From Flavobacterium solisilvae (GTDB taxonomy: Bacteria; Bacteroidota; Bacteroidia; Flavobacteriales; Flavobacteriaceae), in NCBI RefSeq assembly GCF_012911605.1, contig NZ_JAAMPT010000200.1, forward strand, positions 23,690 to 87,689: DNA of 64,000 bases, written 5' to 3'. The notes beneath the pieces are model-generated. The model had not been told where the DNA came from. It worked only from the letters and a program-made list of their open reading frames with translations, and did no database searches. Both the position numbers and the translations under genes were made by a program. Positions 41,982-50,623 of the stretch are shown here, one piece after another; positions within the stretch are counted from its first letter, which is position 1; every line of letters begins with the position of its first letter.

Positions 41982-44000
41982 ACCGTTGTATTTTCTAACA
42001 AACCATTCGGTTGCCAAAGAAATTGCGATTAATATCAACAACCAAATCCAATCAATCAAAGGCGATTTTTTAACCAACGTTTTTTGAATAGCTTTATAAC
42101 TTTCGTCAGCTATTAATTGCTTTACCAAAACATCGGCTTGATTTGCCAAATAAGCTTTTCCGCTGGTTTGATTTGCCAATTGGTTTAGTTTATTCCAATC
42201 GGGATTTACAAATTGCTTTTCGATATCAAAATCCAAAACTTCAAGCGTGCTGCTGTAAACCGAATTAGAATTCAGTTCTTTTACCGTAAACGAATAATTT
42301 CCAGCAGCTAATCCGTCGAGATTTACTTTAAACGAATTGGAAGTTCGCAGCAAATCGTATTTTTTCTGTTGCTTGGTTTTAGCATTGGTTACAGCAATCG
42401 TCAACCTTGCTTTTTCGTCCAACTCGTAGTTTTTATTGAAATATTGCGCAGTAATTTCTATCGCTTCTCCTGAATTGTAAAAGCGTTCGTGATTTACAAC
42501 CAATGATTTTCTGGAGTTATTAGAAGCCAAAAACTGAATGGTTTTGTCTAAGAAAATATCAAAGTTCTCAAAATTTTTATTCTTCAGATAAACCGCAGCA
42601 CGCCATTTCCAAATGTTTTCACCAAAAAGAAATGCACTTCTATTTCCTTGATTTTCTGCAAAAGCAAACAACGGTTGCTCGGCAGAAATTCCTCTGATAG
42701 TTGCCGAAAGTAATTCGTTGATATTGCCTTTTGGCGTAATTTTTCCAAATGAATTTTCTAATGGCGGAAACTGTTCAAAACCGATATTATCTAAAGCAAA
42801 AAGATTAAACTGCGAATTAAATCCAGCCAAAAAATCTTCTTTTTGATTGCTCATTTTAAAATCAAAATGGTCTTGATATTGGTTCAAAAAATTAAAATCG
42901 GTTGTATTTCCTGTGATAATCCAAGTATTAATTTTAGCATTTTTGTTTTGTTCAAAAACTGATTTAAACGTTCCGTTTGGCTGATACAAAACTAAAATAT
43001 TGTAATTCTGTAAACTATTGATTTGATTTGGTTTAATCAAAGTTACTTTACGTTGCGCATTAGTTTCTATACTTCGTTTTATCGCACCTAAATCGGGATG
43101 CGAAATATCCGAAACCAAAGCAACTTCTGTCTTTTGATCAATAACTTCTACAGCAAAGTTTTTAATATTGTTATAGGTATTTTTCTCTTGCTCTTTTGAA
43201 GTTATCGATGCTTTGAAAATTTGTAAACCAACTTTTTCGGCAGGTAATAAAACATTAAGCGTTGCCGATTTTTTAGACGGCGAAAACGAAACCGTTTGCT
43301 CATTTAAAACCGAATTTCCTTGCGTGATTTTGAAGGTTGCATTCACACTTTTCGTTCCGGCATAATTCAGGAAAACTTCAACCGGGAATTTATTTTTGTG
43401 AAACGCATATTTGTTGACATTCAGTTGCGTAACTTTTAAATCCAAATACGTCGTGGTATCGCCAACAACCAAAGGATAAACTTTGTTTTGCGGATTAAAT
43501 GTAAAAACATAATCTTCGCCAGAAGTTTGATTTCCATCTGAAATTAAAACCGTTGGAAACGTTTGATTTTTGTAAATGTTTTTAAGATTTTTGGCAACGA
43601 CATCAATATTGGATTGCTTTCCTTTAAAATTAACGCTATCCGAAGGCAAAAAATCTTCATCAAACTGATAAGTTTGTATGTCAAATTTATCGGCTAAATC
43701 TGAATTGGATTTTAGTTTGTTGAACAATTCCAATGCTTCCTTATCTGATTTTAAATCTGCCATCGAAGCCGAATTATCAATAACAATTGGCAAAGGAGTT
43801 TTGACTGTTTCTGTTGTTTTTCGGGTAATAATTGGATTAATCAATAAAAGTAATAATCCAAAAACCGAAAAGAAACGCAAAAAAGCCAAAAACAATGTCA
43901 CTTTTGACCTGCTTTTGACTTTATAAAAATATTGGTAAAATGAAACGACAAATGCGATTACTAAAGAAAGTACAATCAATAAAATAGTATTTGTCGTCAT
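41973..44000 (-). CDS. vWA-like membrane protein
   Basis: The 675-residue protein has two N-terminal transmembrane helices (about 5-25 and 35-58), then a von Willebrand factor A-like domain with a MIDAS-type motif PIVIDNSASMADL near residue 75. A long periplasmic region follows, and a C-terminal helix (WIWLLILIAISLATEWF). It resembles BatA/BatB-type proteins of Bacteroidota, although no bat operon or MoxR ATPase is next to it. A role in surface protein interactions or envelope stress is inferred only. Confidence 0.8.
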   Translation of the reverse strand: MTTNTILLIVLSLVIAFVVSFYQYFYKVKSRSKVTLFLAFLRFFSVFGLLLLLINPIITRKTTETVKTPLPIVIDNSASMADLKSDKEALELFNKLKSNSDLADKFDIQTYQFDEDFLPSDSVNFKGKQSNIDVVAKNLKNIYKNQTFPTVLISDGNQTSGEDYVFTFNPQNKVYPLVVGDTTTYLDLKVTQLNVNKYAFHKNKFPVEVFLNYAGTKSVNATFKITQGNSVLNEQTVSFSPSKKSATLNVLLPAEKVGLQIFKASITSKEQEKNTYNNIKNFAVEVIDQKTEVALVSDISHPDLGAIKRSIETNAQRKVTLIKPNQINSLQNYNILVLYQPNGTFKSVFEQNKNAKINTWIITGNTTDFNFLNQYQDHFDFKMSNQKEDFLAGFNSQFNLFALDNIGFEQFPPLENSFGKITPKGNINELLSATIRGISAEQPLFAFAENQGNRSAFLFGENIWKWRAAVYLKNKNFENFDIFLDKTIQFLASNNSRKSLVVNHERFYNSGEAIEITAQYFNKNYELDEKARLTIAVTNAKTKQQKKYDLLRTSNSFKVNLDGLAAGNYSFTVKELNSNSVYSSTLEVLDFDIEKQFVNPDWNKLNQLANQTSGKAYLANQADVLVKQLIADESYKAIQKTLVKKSPLIDWIWLLILIAISLATEWFVRKYNGLL

Positions 44001-44038
44001 TTAGTTTAAATAAACAGGTTTTAGTAATCAGTTGTTTA

Positions 44039-44245
44039 TTACTTATTTAAAAAATCATTATTTTTATTCTTTATCAATTTTATAACAAATAAAATTAATG
44101 CCAAAGCTTCTAATAACATTCCAAAAGTTAACAAAACACTTCCAGTAATTGGACCAATTTCTAAGTGTAAAATTTTGAATAATGCACCAAAAATGATATA
44201 CATAATTCCAATAACAAAAATGACTATTAGATATTTATTTTTCAT
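44039..44245 (-). CDS. GldL-like small membrane protein
   Basis: This 68-residue protein has two transmembrane helices (about 5-25 and 33-57) and closely resembles the N-terminal membrane region of GldL, the gliding and T9SS motor protein (IMYIIFGALFKILHLEIGPITGSVLLTFGMLLEALA). The long cytosolic part of true GldL is missing, and no gld gene is next to it, so it is not the real motor protein. It may be a paralogue that is free-standing in many Bacteroidota. The function is unknown. Confidence 0.72.
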   Translation of the reverse strand: MKNKYLIVIFVIGIMYIIFGALFKILHLEIGPITGSVLLTFGMLLEALALILFVIKLIKNKNNDFLNK

Positions 44246-44277
44246 AAAATTTCAAAATTCTAAATTCTAAATTCAGA

Positions 44278-45024
44278 TTAAGTAAGCATTCCTCCACAAA
44301 CATTCAATACTTGTCCAGAAACATAAGCACTCATATCGGAAGCAAAGAAAAGACAAGCATTGGCAACATCTTCTGGAGTTCCACCGCGTTTTAATGGAAT
44401 AGAATCTCTCCAACCTTGAACCACATCGTCATTCAATTTAGCCGTCATTTCAGTTTCTATAAATCCTGGTGCAATAGCATTACATCGAATATTTCTTGAA
44501 CCTAATTCCAACGCCACTGATTTAGTAAAACCAATCATTCCCGCTTTGGAAGCAGCATAATTGGCTTGTCCAGCATTTCCTTTCACACCAACTACAGAAC
44601 TCATGTTAACGATAGAACCTTTACGGTTTTTCAACATGATTTTTTGAACCGCTTTGGTCATATTAAACACCGATTTCAAGTTGATTTCGATTACTTTGTC
44701 AAAATCTTCTTCGCTCATTCTCATCAATAAGTTATCTTTTGTAACTCCGGCATTGTTGATTAGTACATCTACATTTCCAAAATCCGCAATAACATCATCA
44801 ACCAACTTTTGAGCTTCGTTAAAATCGGCAGCGTTTGATTTATATCCTTTGGCTTTAATCCCTAAAGCCGACAATTCATTTTCCAATGCTAAAGCACTTT
44901 CGGCAGACGAACTATAAGTAAAAGCCACATTAGCACCGTGTTGTGCAAAAACTTTAGCAATTCCGCTTCCAATTCCTCTACTTGCGCCAGTGATAATGGC
45001 TACTTTTCCTTCTAATAATTTCAT
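44278..45024 (-). CDS. fabG: 3-oxoacyl-ACP reductase
   Basis: The 248-residue short-chain dehydrogenase/reductase reduces 3-ketoacyl-ACP with NADPH in fatty acid synthesis. It has the nucleotide-binding TGASRGIGSGIA motif, the NNAGV motif, the catalytic NMSSVVG Ser and YAASKAG (Tyr/Lys), and the conserved GFIETEMT loop typical of FabG. Its length is normal. A TATATTTG -7 box lies about 40 bp upstream. The IS1-family element is the next thing upstream of it. Confidence 0.93.
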   Translation of the reverse strand: MKLLEGKVAIITGASRGIGSGIAKVFAQHGANVAFTYSSSAESALALENELSALGIKAKGYKSNAADFNEAQKLVDDVIADFGNVDVLINNAGVTKDNLLMRMSEEDFDKVIEINLKSVFNMTKAVQKIMLKNRKGSIVNMSSVVGVKGNAGQANYAASKAGMIGFTKSVALELGSRNIRCNAIAPGFIETEMTAKLNDDVVQGWRDSIPLKRGGTPEDVANACLFFASDMSAYVSGQVLNVCGGMLT

Positions 45025-45062
45025 ATCAGTAAAAATTAGTTTGTTTATTTTTTATCGAACTA

Positions 45063-45070
45063 CAAATATA
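45063..45070 (-). promoter_or_regulatory. Candidate -7 box of fabG
   Basis: The minus-strand sequence TATATTTG matches the TAnnTTTG consensus, 38 bp before the fabG ATG. A -33 box at the normal distance is not obvious. Confidence 0.45.
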
Positions 45071-45120
45071 GCGGAATAATGAAGTATTAAAAATGGTTTA
45101 ACAAAAAAATCTGTTTTTGA

Positions 45121-45239
45121 TTTTAGTAGCGAATCGTTTGGGCATTTTTGCTATCCGTTTTCCCGCTGTTCGCGCTACACGGTAGCTCGCTTCCATCTGG
45201 GCTAAAAATGATACTATTTGAATTCTTGGTTGCTGTCAT
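45121..45239. repeat. REP-like element next to the IS1 element
   Basis: The core at 45162-45207 has arms CCCGCTGTTCGC and CGCTTCCATCTGGGCTAAAA around the hairpin GCTAC-ACG-GTAGC (45174-45186). The same repeat occurs at 59933-59976 and 63460-63505, and with a replaced centre at 6490-6587. The next 30 bp, up to the IS end, also resemble the sequence that follows the copy at 63460. Confidence 0.85.
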
Positions 45240-45616
45240 CCCCAAAAATAAATCTTCAAAACAGCAGTTAAAATAATAGAACTTCTGGAAAAACAAATCG
45301 TTCTTCGGTTCAATCGTTTCAAATGGGTTCTTAAAGTCAAGTTCAATCTTTCAACATGATTAGTAGCAAATCGTTTTATTGAATGAAACTTTTCTTCTAT
45401 CAAATATCGATAGTTTTTTAATCTATCCTTGAAAATCTTTTTAGCTACTGATAATTTTAAAGTATTTAAAACAAAACTTAGTGTTTTATTAGTTCGTTTT
45501 CCAACAGAAAAGGTCACAACTTTTTTAGTTTCTCTTTCAAAAGCCAATACTATCCAACTAAAATTTCTTTTATGACGGATATAAGTACACATTTCATCTA
45601 CTTCATACGTTTTTCC
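45236..45616 (-). CDS. IS1 transposase, second part (InsB, catalytic)
   Basis: This frame is reached by a -1 frameshift from the first one at the AAAAAC run in GGAAAAACG (45608-45616). The fused product then reads KTYEVDEMCTY, the usual InsB start. The DDE residues are present: the Asp of VDEM, the Asp of KDRL and the Glu of HVERLNL. The end (TICFSRS...) is also typical. Without the shift the frame has its own ATG at 45592. The total fused length is about 230 residues, normal for IS1, so the transposase may still be active. Confidence 0.8.
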   Translation of the reverse strand, partial: GKTYEVDEMCTYIRHKRNFSWIVLAFERETKKVVTFSVGKRTNKTLSFVLNTLKLSVAKKIFKDRLKNYRYLIEEKFHSIKRFATNHVERLNLTLRTHLKRLNRRTICFSRSSIILTAVLKIYFWG

Positions 45617-45912
45617 TTTACTGATAATAGGCTGATGAAGCCTTTAGCAATTGTTATAATTCTTTTTAATAAAGTCGTCGTAGAAATTTCTAATATTCTT
45701 GCCGTACTTCTAATACCCAAACCTTCTTTGGTAAATTCAATGATATTTTGGTTTACATCTTGATTCCATGCTTTATAAATATAGGTTGCAACTTTGGTTT
45801 TATGGCATATTTTACAGATATATCGTTGATTTCCTGATTTTGTCTTGCCATTCTTTACCATCAAATTCTTTCCATCAACACATCTGAAACACTTGATTGT
45901 TTTTGAAGTCAT
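45598..45912 (-). CDS. IS1 transposase, first part (InsA, DNA-binding)
   Basis: The 104-residue InsA-like protein has an N-terminal zinc-ribbon (IKCFRC...GNQRYICKICHK, with CxxC pairs) and a helix-turn-helix (GLGIRSTARILEISTTTLLKRI). In IS1 elements this protein alone represses transposition, and the fused InsAB' is the transposase. Its last codons hold the slippery run for the -1 shift into InsB. Confidence 0.85.
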   Translation of the reverse strand: MTSKTIKCFRCVDGKNLMVKNGKTKSGNQRYICKICHKTKVATYIYKAWNQDVNQNIIEFTKEGLGIRSTARILEISTTTLLKRIITIAKGFISLLSVKEKRMK

Positions 45913-46046
45913 TTTTAGGGGTTTTAAAGCCTTAAAAATAAAACAACAACCCGAAGATTGTTGCTTTATTCATTAAAATCATTTTTCATAGTATTGAAAA
46001 TCAATATCTAATATTTTTAAAATATCAAATCAACACATCTGATACA

Positions 46047-46532
46047 TTACCCTTTCTTTTTTAATACTATCACATTCTTAACCATCTCATTAAATTCATT
46101 TTTCCTTTCCTCTTTTACACCCACATAACCTACGACATAATCACCAAGTATAAACTCTAACCAATATAAATTTTTATTTACTCCTTCATTTTTAATTATA
46201 TCAGATGAAATAGTATTTCTTTTGTTATAACCATTTATTCCTATAGAGAAAAGATTATCATAGTTCAATCTTGAACCATTATAAATATTACTCGAAACAT
46301 AAAAAATAGAGCTATCTTTATAAACAAATCTATACTCACAGAATCCTTTAAGATTTATCTTTTTAATCGAATAACCCTTTGATAATTTTGTTTCAATATA
46401 GTCAAATGATTTCTCTTCTAAAAGACATTTAGAAAAATTAAGCCTTTCATTAAATGTCTTTTCTTTAGTTTGCGTTGAAGAACATTTAACTAACAAAAGA
46501 CTAACAATTATTAAAATTACATTTTTTCTCAT
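46047..46532 (-). CDS. Lipoprotein, 3' end possibly truncated by the IS1 element
   Basis: I start at the ATG at 46532, which gives a lipoprotein signal (MRKNVILIIVSLLLVKCSS, Cys at about residue 17) and 161 residues; the longer frame runs upstream into a repeat. The body has no recognised domain. The stop codon TAA (46047-46049) lies inside the GGTAATG end of the IS1 element, so the original C-terminus was probably replaced when the element inserted. The gene may be a remnant. The neighbour upstream is sucD. Confidence 0.6.
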   Translation of the reverse strand: MRKNVILIIVSLLLVKCSSTQTKEKTFNERLNFSKCLLEEKSFDYIETKLSKGYSIKKINLKGFCEYRFVYKDSSIFYVSSNIYNGSRLNYDNLFSIGINGYNKRNTISSDIIKNEGVNKNLYWLEFILGDYVVGYVGVKEERKNEFNEMVKNVIVLKKKG

Positions 46533-46560
46533 TGCCCCATAAATATAATCGTTGGTAATT

Positions 46561-46597
46561 GCCCGATAGCGCGGATTTGCAATCCGTGCCCGCAAAC
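46561..46597. repeat. REP-like hairpin
   Basis: GCGCGGATTTGCAATCCGTGC (46569-46589) with a CGGATT/AATCCG stem, preceded by CCCGATA, is a word that I recall from dispersed repeats in many Bacteroidota. It lies just upstream of the lipoprotein start. Confidence 0.7.
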
Positions 46598-46663
46598 CAC
46601 TTCAAAACAAATCTAGTAAATAACATCTAAATTGAGACAAATACTTAAAACAAACTCAAAAAA

Positions 46664-46693
46664 AAAATCCCAAAAACTAATTTTTGGGATTTT
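46664..46693 (-). terminator. Terminator after sucD
   Basis: AAAATCCCAAAAA (46664-46676) pairs with TTTTTGGGATTTT (46681-46693), with a T run on the minus strand. It lies 24 bp after the sucD stop. Confidence 0.9.
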
Positions 46694-46716
46694 AAATATG
46701 TATTCTAAAAAGAATA

Positions 46717-47589
46717 TTATCCTATAACTTCTTTTACTTTTTTACCAATTTCAGCAGGAGAATCAACTACGTGAATTCCGTTTTCTCTCATGATACGTTT
46801 TTTAGCTTCTGCTGTATCATCAGCACCACCAACGATGGCACCAGCATGTCCCATTGTTCTACCTTTTGGAGCTGTTTCTCCTGCAATAAATCCAATAACT
46901 GGTTTTCTATTACCATCAGCTTTTATCCATTTAGCAGCATCAGCTTCAAGTTGACCACCAATTTCACCAATCATAATGATAGCTTCTGTTTCTGGATCGT
47001 TCATCAATAACTCAACCGCTTCTTTAGTTGTTGTTCCAATAATTGGATCACCACCAATTCCGATTGCAGTAGTAATTCCTAATCCTTGTTTCACCACTTG
47101 ATCAGCCGCTTCATACGTTAAAGTTCCTGATTTAGAAACGATACCTACTTTTCCTTTTTTGAAAACAAAACCTGGCATGATACCTACTTTTGCTTCTTCT
47201 GGAGTAATAACTCCTGGACAGTTTGGTCCAATTAAACGACACTCTTTTCCTTTGATGAAGTCATACGCTTTAATCATATCTGCAACCGGAATACCTTCAG
47301 TAATCGTAATAATTACTTTAATTCCAGCATCAGCAGCTTCCATAATAGCATCAGCAGCAAAAGCTGGTGGAACGAAAATGATAGAAGTATCTGCTCCTAC
47401 TTGATCAACTGCATCTTTAACGGTGTTAAAAACGGGTTTGTCTAAGTGCGTTGAACCACCTTTTCCTGGGGTAACACCACCAACAACATTGGTTCCATAT
47501 TCAATCATTTGAGAAGCATGAAATGTTCCTTCACTTCCTGTAAATCCTTGTACTATTATTTTTGAATTTTTATTAACTAAAACGCTCAT
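46717..47589 (-). CDS. sucD: Succinyl-CoA ligase alpha subunit
   Basis: The 290-residue protein is the alpha subunit of succinyl-CoA synthetase in the TCA cycle. It has the CoA-binding [16 protein letters not shown] start, [12 protein letters not shown], the nucleotide motif and the phospho-His region [13 protein letters not shown]. The beta subunit (sucC) is not in the neighbourhood. It is monocistronic, with a TACTTTTG box at 47627-47634 upstream and a terminator downstream. Confidence 0.96.
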   Translation of the reverse strand: MSVLVNKNSKIIVQGFTGSEGTFHASQMIEYGTNVVGGVTPGKGGSTHLDKPVFNTVKDAVDQVGADTSIIFVPPAFAADAIMEAADAGIKVIITITEGIPVADMIKAYDFIKGKECRLIGPNCPGVITPEEAKVGIMPGFVFKKGKVGIVSKSGTLTYEAADQVVKQGLGITTAIGIGGDPIIGTTTKEAVELLMNDPETEAIIMIGEIGGQLEADAAKWIKADGNRKPVIGFIAGETAPKGRTMGHAGAIVGGADDTAEAKKRIMRENGIHVVDSPAEIGKKVKEVIG

Positions 47590-47626
47590 GTGTGTGTTTA
47601 TTTAATTGATTTATTTTTAAGTATTG

Positions 47627-47634
47627 CAAAAGTA
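47627..47634 (-). promoter_or_regulatory. Candidate -7 box of sucD
   Basis: TACTTTTG on the minus strand fits the -7 consensus, 38 bp before the ATG. No clear -33 box is seen. Confidence 0.4.
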
Positions 47635-47755
47635 GAAAATAGTAATTAGTAAATAGTGATAAGTGATTAGTTTTTTTGTAAAATTTCTATACATTATTTG
47701 GATTACCACTTTGAAATAGAAACTGTCAACAGAAAACCAACAACTGAAAACTATA

Positions 47756-48115
47756 TTAAAGCTGGCTCATTTGATAGCCACGATACAATTTATTATCTTT
47801 TACTTCCCAAATAACCATAAAATGAGCTAAAAGCATTTCTTCTCTTGGGTTTTCAATCGTTTTTACATATTGCGAATAACGAACAGCAACCGTATTTCCT
47901 TCTTCTACAAGATGTGAAATTTTATACTTTGAACGAACATAGGTTTTTCCTAATTCATTACTAATTCCGATGAGCTGCTCGTGATTGAGTTTCAAAAAAC
48001 CTTTGGTACTGTGCCATTCCAAAATAACTTCGGGATGCAAAAAATCATTTACGGTTTGGGCTTCGAGAATTACATCTGATTTGTAAAAATTTTGAACGAT
48101 ATCTTTTGCGCTCAT
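47756..48115 (-). CDS. NTF2-like (SnoaL-type) protein
   Basis: The 119-residue protein has the cone-shaped NTF2-like fold pattern: a helical start (SAKDIVQNFYKSDVILEAQTVNDFLHPEVILEWH) and strands with YVRSKYKISHLVEEGNTVAVRYSQYV and MLLAHFMVIWEVKDNKL. It is cytosolic and of unknown activity. It ends the minus-strand run that includes the lipid A genes; the stop of the LpxD-like gene lies 3 bp from its start, so it is co-transcribed. A metabolic or binding role cannot be inferred. Confidence 0.8.
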   Translation of the reverse strand: MSAKDIVQNFYKSDVILEAQTVNDFLHPEVILEWHSTKGFLKLNHEQLIGISNELGKTYVRSKYKISHLVEEGNTVAVRYSQYVKTIENPREEMLLAHFMVIWEVKDNKLYRGYQMSQL

Positions 48116-48118
48116 AAT

Positions 48119-49048
48119 CTATTTAAGTTTATCTAAAATTTCTGGAATACGTTTAACATTGGCTAATTGCTTCAGTTTTTCACGAGATTCTTCTACTGGT
48201 GTACCAAAATAGCTTTTTCCACCTTCAATAGATTTGGTTACACCGGTTTGACCAAGAACAACGGCTTTTGCGCCAATGGTAATTCCACTAGTAGTTCCAA
48301 CTTGTCCCCAAAGTGTCACTTCATCTTCAATGATTACGCAACCTGCAATTCCCGTTTGTGAAGCAATCAAGCATTTTTTACCAATAACGGTATCATGACC
48401 AACATGTACTTGGTTATCAATTTTGGTTCCAGCACCAATAGTGGTATCGCCAGTAACGCCTTTGTCAATCGTACACAAAGCGCCGATTCCAACATTGTCT
48501 TCAATAACAACTCTACCGCCAGAAAGCAATTGATCAAAACCTTCGGGACGTTTTTTATAGTAAAAAGCATCTGCTCCAAGAATGGTTCCCGAATGAATAA
48601 TAACATTATCGCCAATAACTGTGTTGTCATACACAATTACGTTGGCATGAAGCAAACAATTATCGCCAATCGTTACATTATTTCCAATAAAACAATTGGG
48701 TTGAATTACCGTATTTTTTCCAATAGTAGCCGAAGCCGAAACACTAACATTTGCCGCAACAAACGGACGAAAATGTTTAGTCAAAGTATTAAAATCGCGA
48801 AACGGATCATCAGAAATCAATAAAGCTTTGTCTTCTGGGCAATCAACTTCTTTATTGATTAAAACAATTGTCGCTGCCGATTGCAAAGCTTTATCGTAAT
48901 ATTTTGGATGGTCAACAAAAACAATATCACCGGGTTCAACCACGTGAATTTCGTTCATGCCATGAACCGCAAAATCATCGGCTCCAACATAGTGGCAACC
49001 GATGATAGCAGCAATTTCTTTTAAAGTATGTATTCTTGAGAATTTCAT
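48119..49048 (-). CDS. LpxD-like left-handed beta-helix acyltransferase (second copy)
   Basis: This 309-residue protein resembles LpxD, with an N-terminal LpxD-like domain (KFSRIHTLKEIAAIIGCHYVGADDFAVHGMNEIHVVEPGDIVFVDHPKYYDKAL) and a hexapeptide-repeat left-handed helix from about residue 100 to 290. It is a paralogue of the lpxD gene at 52030, only 36% alike by a rough look. It follows efp by 75 bp. A second acyltransferase in the same block is conserved in Bacteroidota, as I recall. It may use another sugar nucleotide or acyl chain. Confidence 0.82.
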   Translation of the reverse strand: MKFSRIHTLKEIAAIIGCHYVGADDFAVHGMNEIHVVEPGDIVFVDHPKYYDKALQSAATIVLINKEVDCPEDKALLISDDPFRDFNTLTKHFRPFVAANVSVSASATIGKNTVIQPNCFIGNNVTIGDNCLLHANVIVYDNTVIGDNVIIHSGTILGADAFYYKKRPEGFDQLLSGGRVVIEDNVGIGALCTIDKGVTGDTTIGAGTKIDNQVHVGHDTVIGKKCLIASQTGIAGCVIIEDEVTLWGQVGTTSGITIGAKAVVLGQTGVTKSIEGGKSYFGTPVEESREKLKQLANVKRIPEILDKLK

Positions 49049-49054
49049 TCTTTT

Positions 49055-49123
49055 AGTGATTAGTGAATAGTGATTAGTGAATAGAAAAAACTAATTACTA
49101 TTCACAACTTACTAAAGACTAGA
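49055..49123. repeat. AT-rich tandem and inverted short repeats
   Basis: Several copies of 'tagtgaatagtgattagtga' and its reverse lie between the LpxD-like gene and efp. The words TAGTGATTAG and CTAATTACTATTCAC can pair. This resembles 47641-47675 and other intergenic spots of the window. Confidence 0.6.
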
Positions 49124-49684
49124 TTATACTCTTTCCATGTATTTTCCGGTAGCAGTATCAATTTTGATTTTATCACCTTCATTGATAAACAACGGAACAT
49201 TGATTGAAGCACCTGTTTCCACTTTTGCAGGTTTAGTTGCATTAGTAGCCGTGTTTCCTTTTACACCTGGTTCAGCATAAGTAACTTCAAGAACGATAGA
49301 AGCTGGCATATCTACTGCAAGAGGTAAATCAGTTTCAGTATTAATTTGAACCATTACGTTTGTTCCTTCTTTTAATAAATCCGGAGCATCAAGTACATCT
49401 TTGTTTAATGTGATTTGCTCGTATGTTTCAGTATTCATGAAATGGAAATCATTTCCTTCAGCATATAAATATTGGAAAGTGTGTGTTTCTACACGAACAA
49501 CGTCAATTTTATGACCAGCAGAAAAAGTATTGTCTAATACTTTTCCGTTAGTTAATGACTTTAATTTTGTTCTAACGAAAGCTGGACCTTTTCCAGGTTT
49601 TACGTGAAGGAATTCAATGATTTTATAAATATCATGATTAAATTTAATACATAATCCGTTTCTAATATCTGCTGTAGATGCCAT
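49124..49684 (-). CDS. efp: Elongation factor P
   Basis: The 186-residue translation factor rescues ribosomes stalled at polyproline stretches. It has the three beta-barrel arrangement of EF-P: the N-terminal domain with HVKPGKGPAFVRTKLK (the modified Lys in PGKG), the middle domain and the oligonucleotide-binding C-terminal domain (VEVTYAEPGVKGNTATNATKPAKVETGASINVPLFI). Length and motifs are normal. It is between the LpxD-like and lpxA genes in the same orientation. Confidence 0.96.
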   Translation of the reverse strand: MASTADIRNGLCIKFNHDIYKIIEFLHVKPGKGPAFVRTKLKSLTNGKVLDNTFSAGHKIDVVRVETHTFQYLYAEGNDFHFMNTETYEQITLNKDVLDAPDLLKEGTNVMVQINTETDLPLAVDMPASIVLEVTYAEPGVKGNTATNATKPAKVETGASINVPLFINEGDKIKIDTATGKYMERV

Positions 49685-49763
49685 TTGTATGTTTATTTGT
49701 TAATTTATTTCTAATTGTATTTTTAATTGTACACTTCTAAATTCAAATTTCTGAATTCTAAAT

Positions 49764-50549
49764 TTAATAAGCTCCAGTATATCCTTTCATAATTCCTCGT
49801 GAAGAACTACGGATAAATTGTAAAATCTCGTCGCGTTCAGGCGTTGCTTCCATTTCGGCTTCGATAATAGCTAAAGCTTGTGAAGTATTGTAATTTTTTT
49901 GATATAATATTCGGTAGATGTCTTGAACTTCTCTAATTTTTTCGGAAGTAAAACCTCTTCTTCTTAAACCAACTGAATTGATTCCTACATAAGATAAAGG
50001 TTCTTTTGCTGCTTTAGTAAACGGCGGAACATCTTTTCTAACCAATGAACCACCCGAAACCATAGCATGATCTCCAATGTGAATAAATTGATGAACTGCT
50101 GCTAAACCACCGATAATAGCATAGTTTCCAACCACTACGTGTCCAGCCAATGCAACACCATTTACAATAATTGCATTATCGCCAATGTGACAATCATGAG
50201 CAATATGTGCCGTTGCCATAATCAAACAGTTTTTTCCAATAACGGTTTGCCCAGAAGCAACTGTACCACGATTAATGGTAACACATTCTCTAATGGTAGA
50301 ATTATCTCCAATGATTGCCAATGAATCTTCGCCACCAAATTTTAAATCCTGTGGAACGGCTGCAATTACTGCACCAGGAAATATGTTGCAATTTTTACCA
50401 ATTCTTGCACCTTCCATAATGGTAACGTTAGAACCTATCCAAGTTCCTTCGCCAATGACAACATTGTTATGAATAGTAGTAAAAGGATCAATAACTACAT
50501 TACGTGCAATTTTTGCTCCTGGATGAACGTATGCTAAAGGTTGATTCAT
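49764..50549 (-). CDS. lpxA: UDP-N-acetylglucosamine acyltransferase
   Basis: The 261-residue cytosolic trimer protein performs the first acylation of lipid A synthesis. It has hexapeptide repeats over the first 190 residues (PGAKIARNVVIDPFTTI), the family's AHDCHIG and GGLAAVHQFIHIGDHA motifs with the catalytic His in MATAHIAHD, and a helical C-terminus. Length is normal. It follows lpxC/fabZ by 74 bp, in the lipid A operon. Confidence 0.96.
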   Translation of the reverse strand: MNQPLAYVHPGAKIARNVVIDPFTTIHNNVVIGEGTWIGSNVTIMEGARIGKNCNIFPGAVIAAVPQDLKFGGEDSLAIIGDNSTIRECVTINRGTVASGQTVIGKNCLIMATAHIAHDCHIGDNAIIVNGVALAGHVVVGNYAIIGGLAAVHQFIHIGDHAMVSGGSLVRKDVPPFTKAAKEPLSYVGINSVGLRRRGFTSEKIREVQDIYRILYQKNYNTSQALAIIEAEMEATPERDEILQFIRSSSRGIMKGYTGAY

Positions 50550-50550
50550 G

Positions 50551-50615
50551 TTATTTGTTAATTTGTTATTTGTTAATTTGGTTAAACGGAATCAAATAAC
50601 CGAATCACCAAATGA
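50551..50615. repeat. Short tandem repeat between lpxA and lpxC/fabZ
   Basis: The word GTTATTTGTTAATTT occurs twice in tandem (50551-50580), followed by a CAAATAACCGAATCACC-like inverted word. It is one of the small AT-rich intergenic repeats of this genome. Confidence 0.55.
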
Positions 50616-50623
50616 TCAAAAAT

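Larger units (their letters stand above)
45229..46051 (-). mobile_element. IS1-family insertion sequence
   Basis: Two overlapping reading frames encode an IS1-type transposase. The right end reads GGTAATGTATCAGATGTGTT inward from 46051, which matches the GGTAATG terminal repeat of IS1 family elements. The left end is less certain; GGTTGCTGTCATC at 45229 is the best candidate, giving about 823 bp. No clear target duplication was found by eye. The right end supplies the stop codon of the neighbouring gene. Confidence 0.75.

Noticed and set aside
41973..44000. Bat (aerotolerance) operon member
   Set aside because: Only a single vWA-like gene is present and no MoxR or other Bat genes are adjacent, so the operon assignment is not supported.
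46561..46597. tRNA-like hairpin near the lipoprotein gene
   Set aside because: The stem is a single repeat hairpin. There is no cloverleaf, no T-loop TTCGA and no anticodon arm.
49055..49123. Possible small CRISPR array because of repeated words
   Set aside because: The repeated words are short, variable and AT-rich, with no regular spacers and no cas gene in the window.
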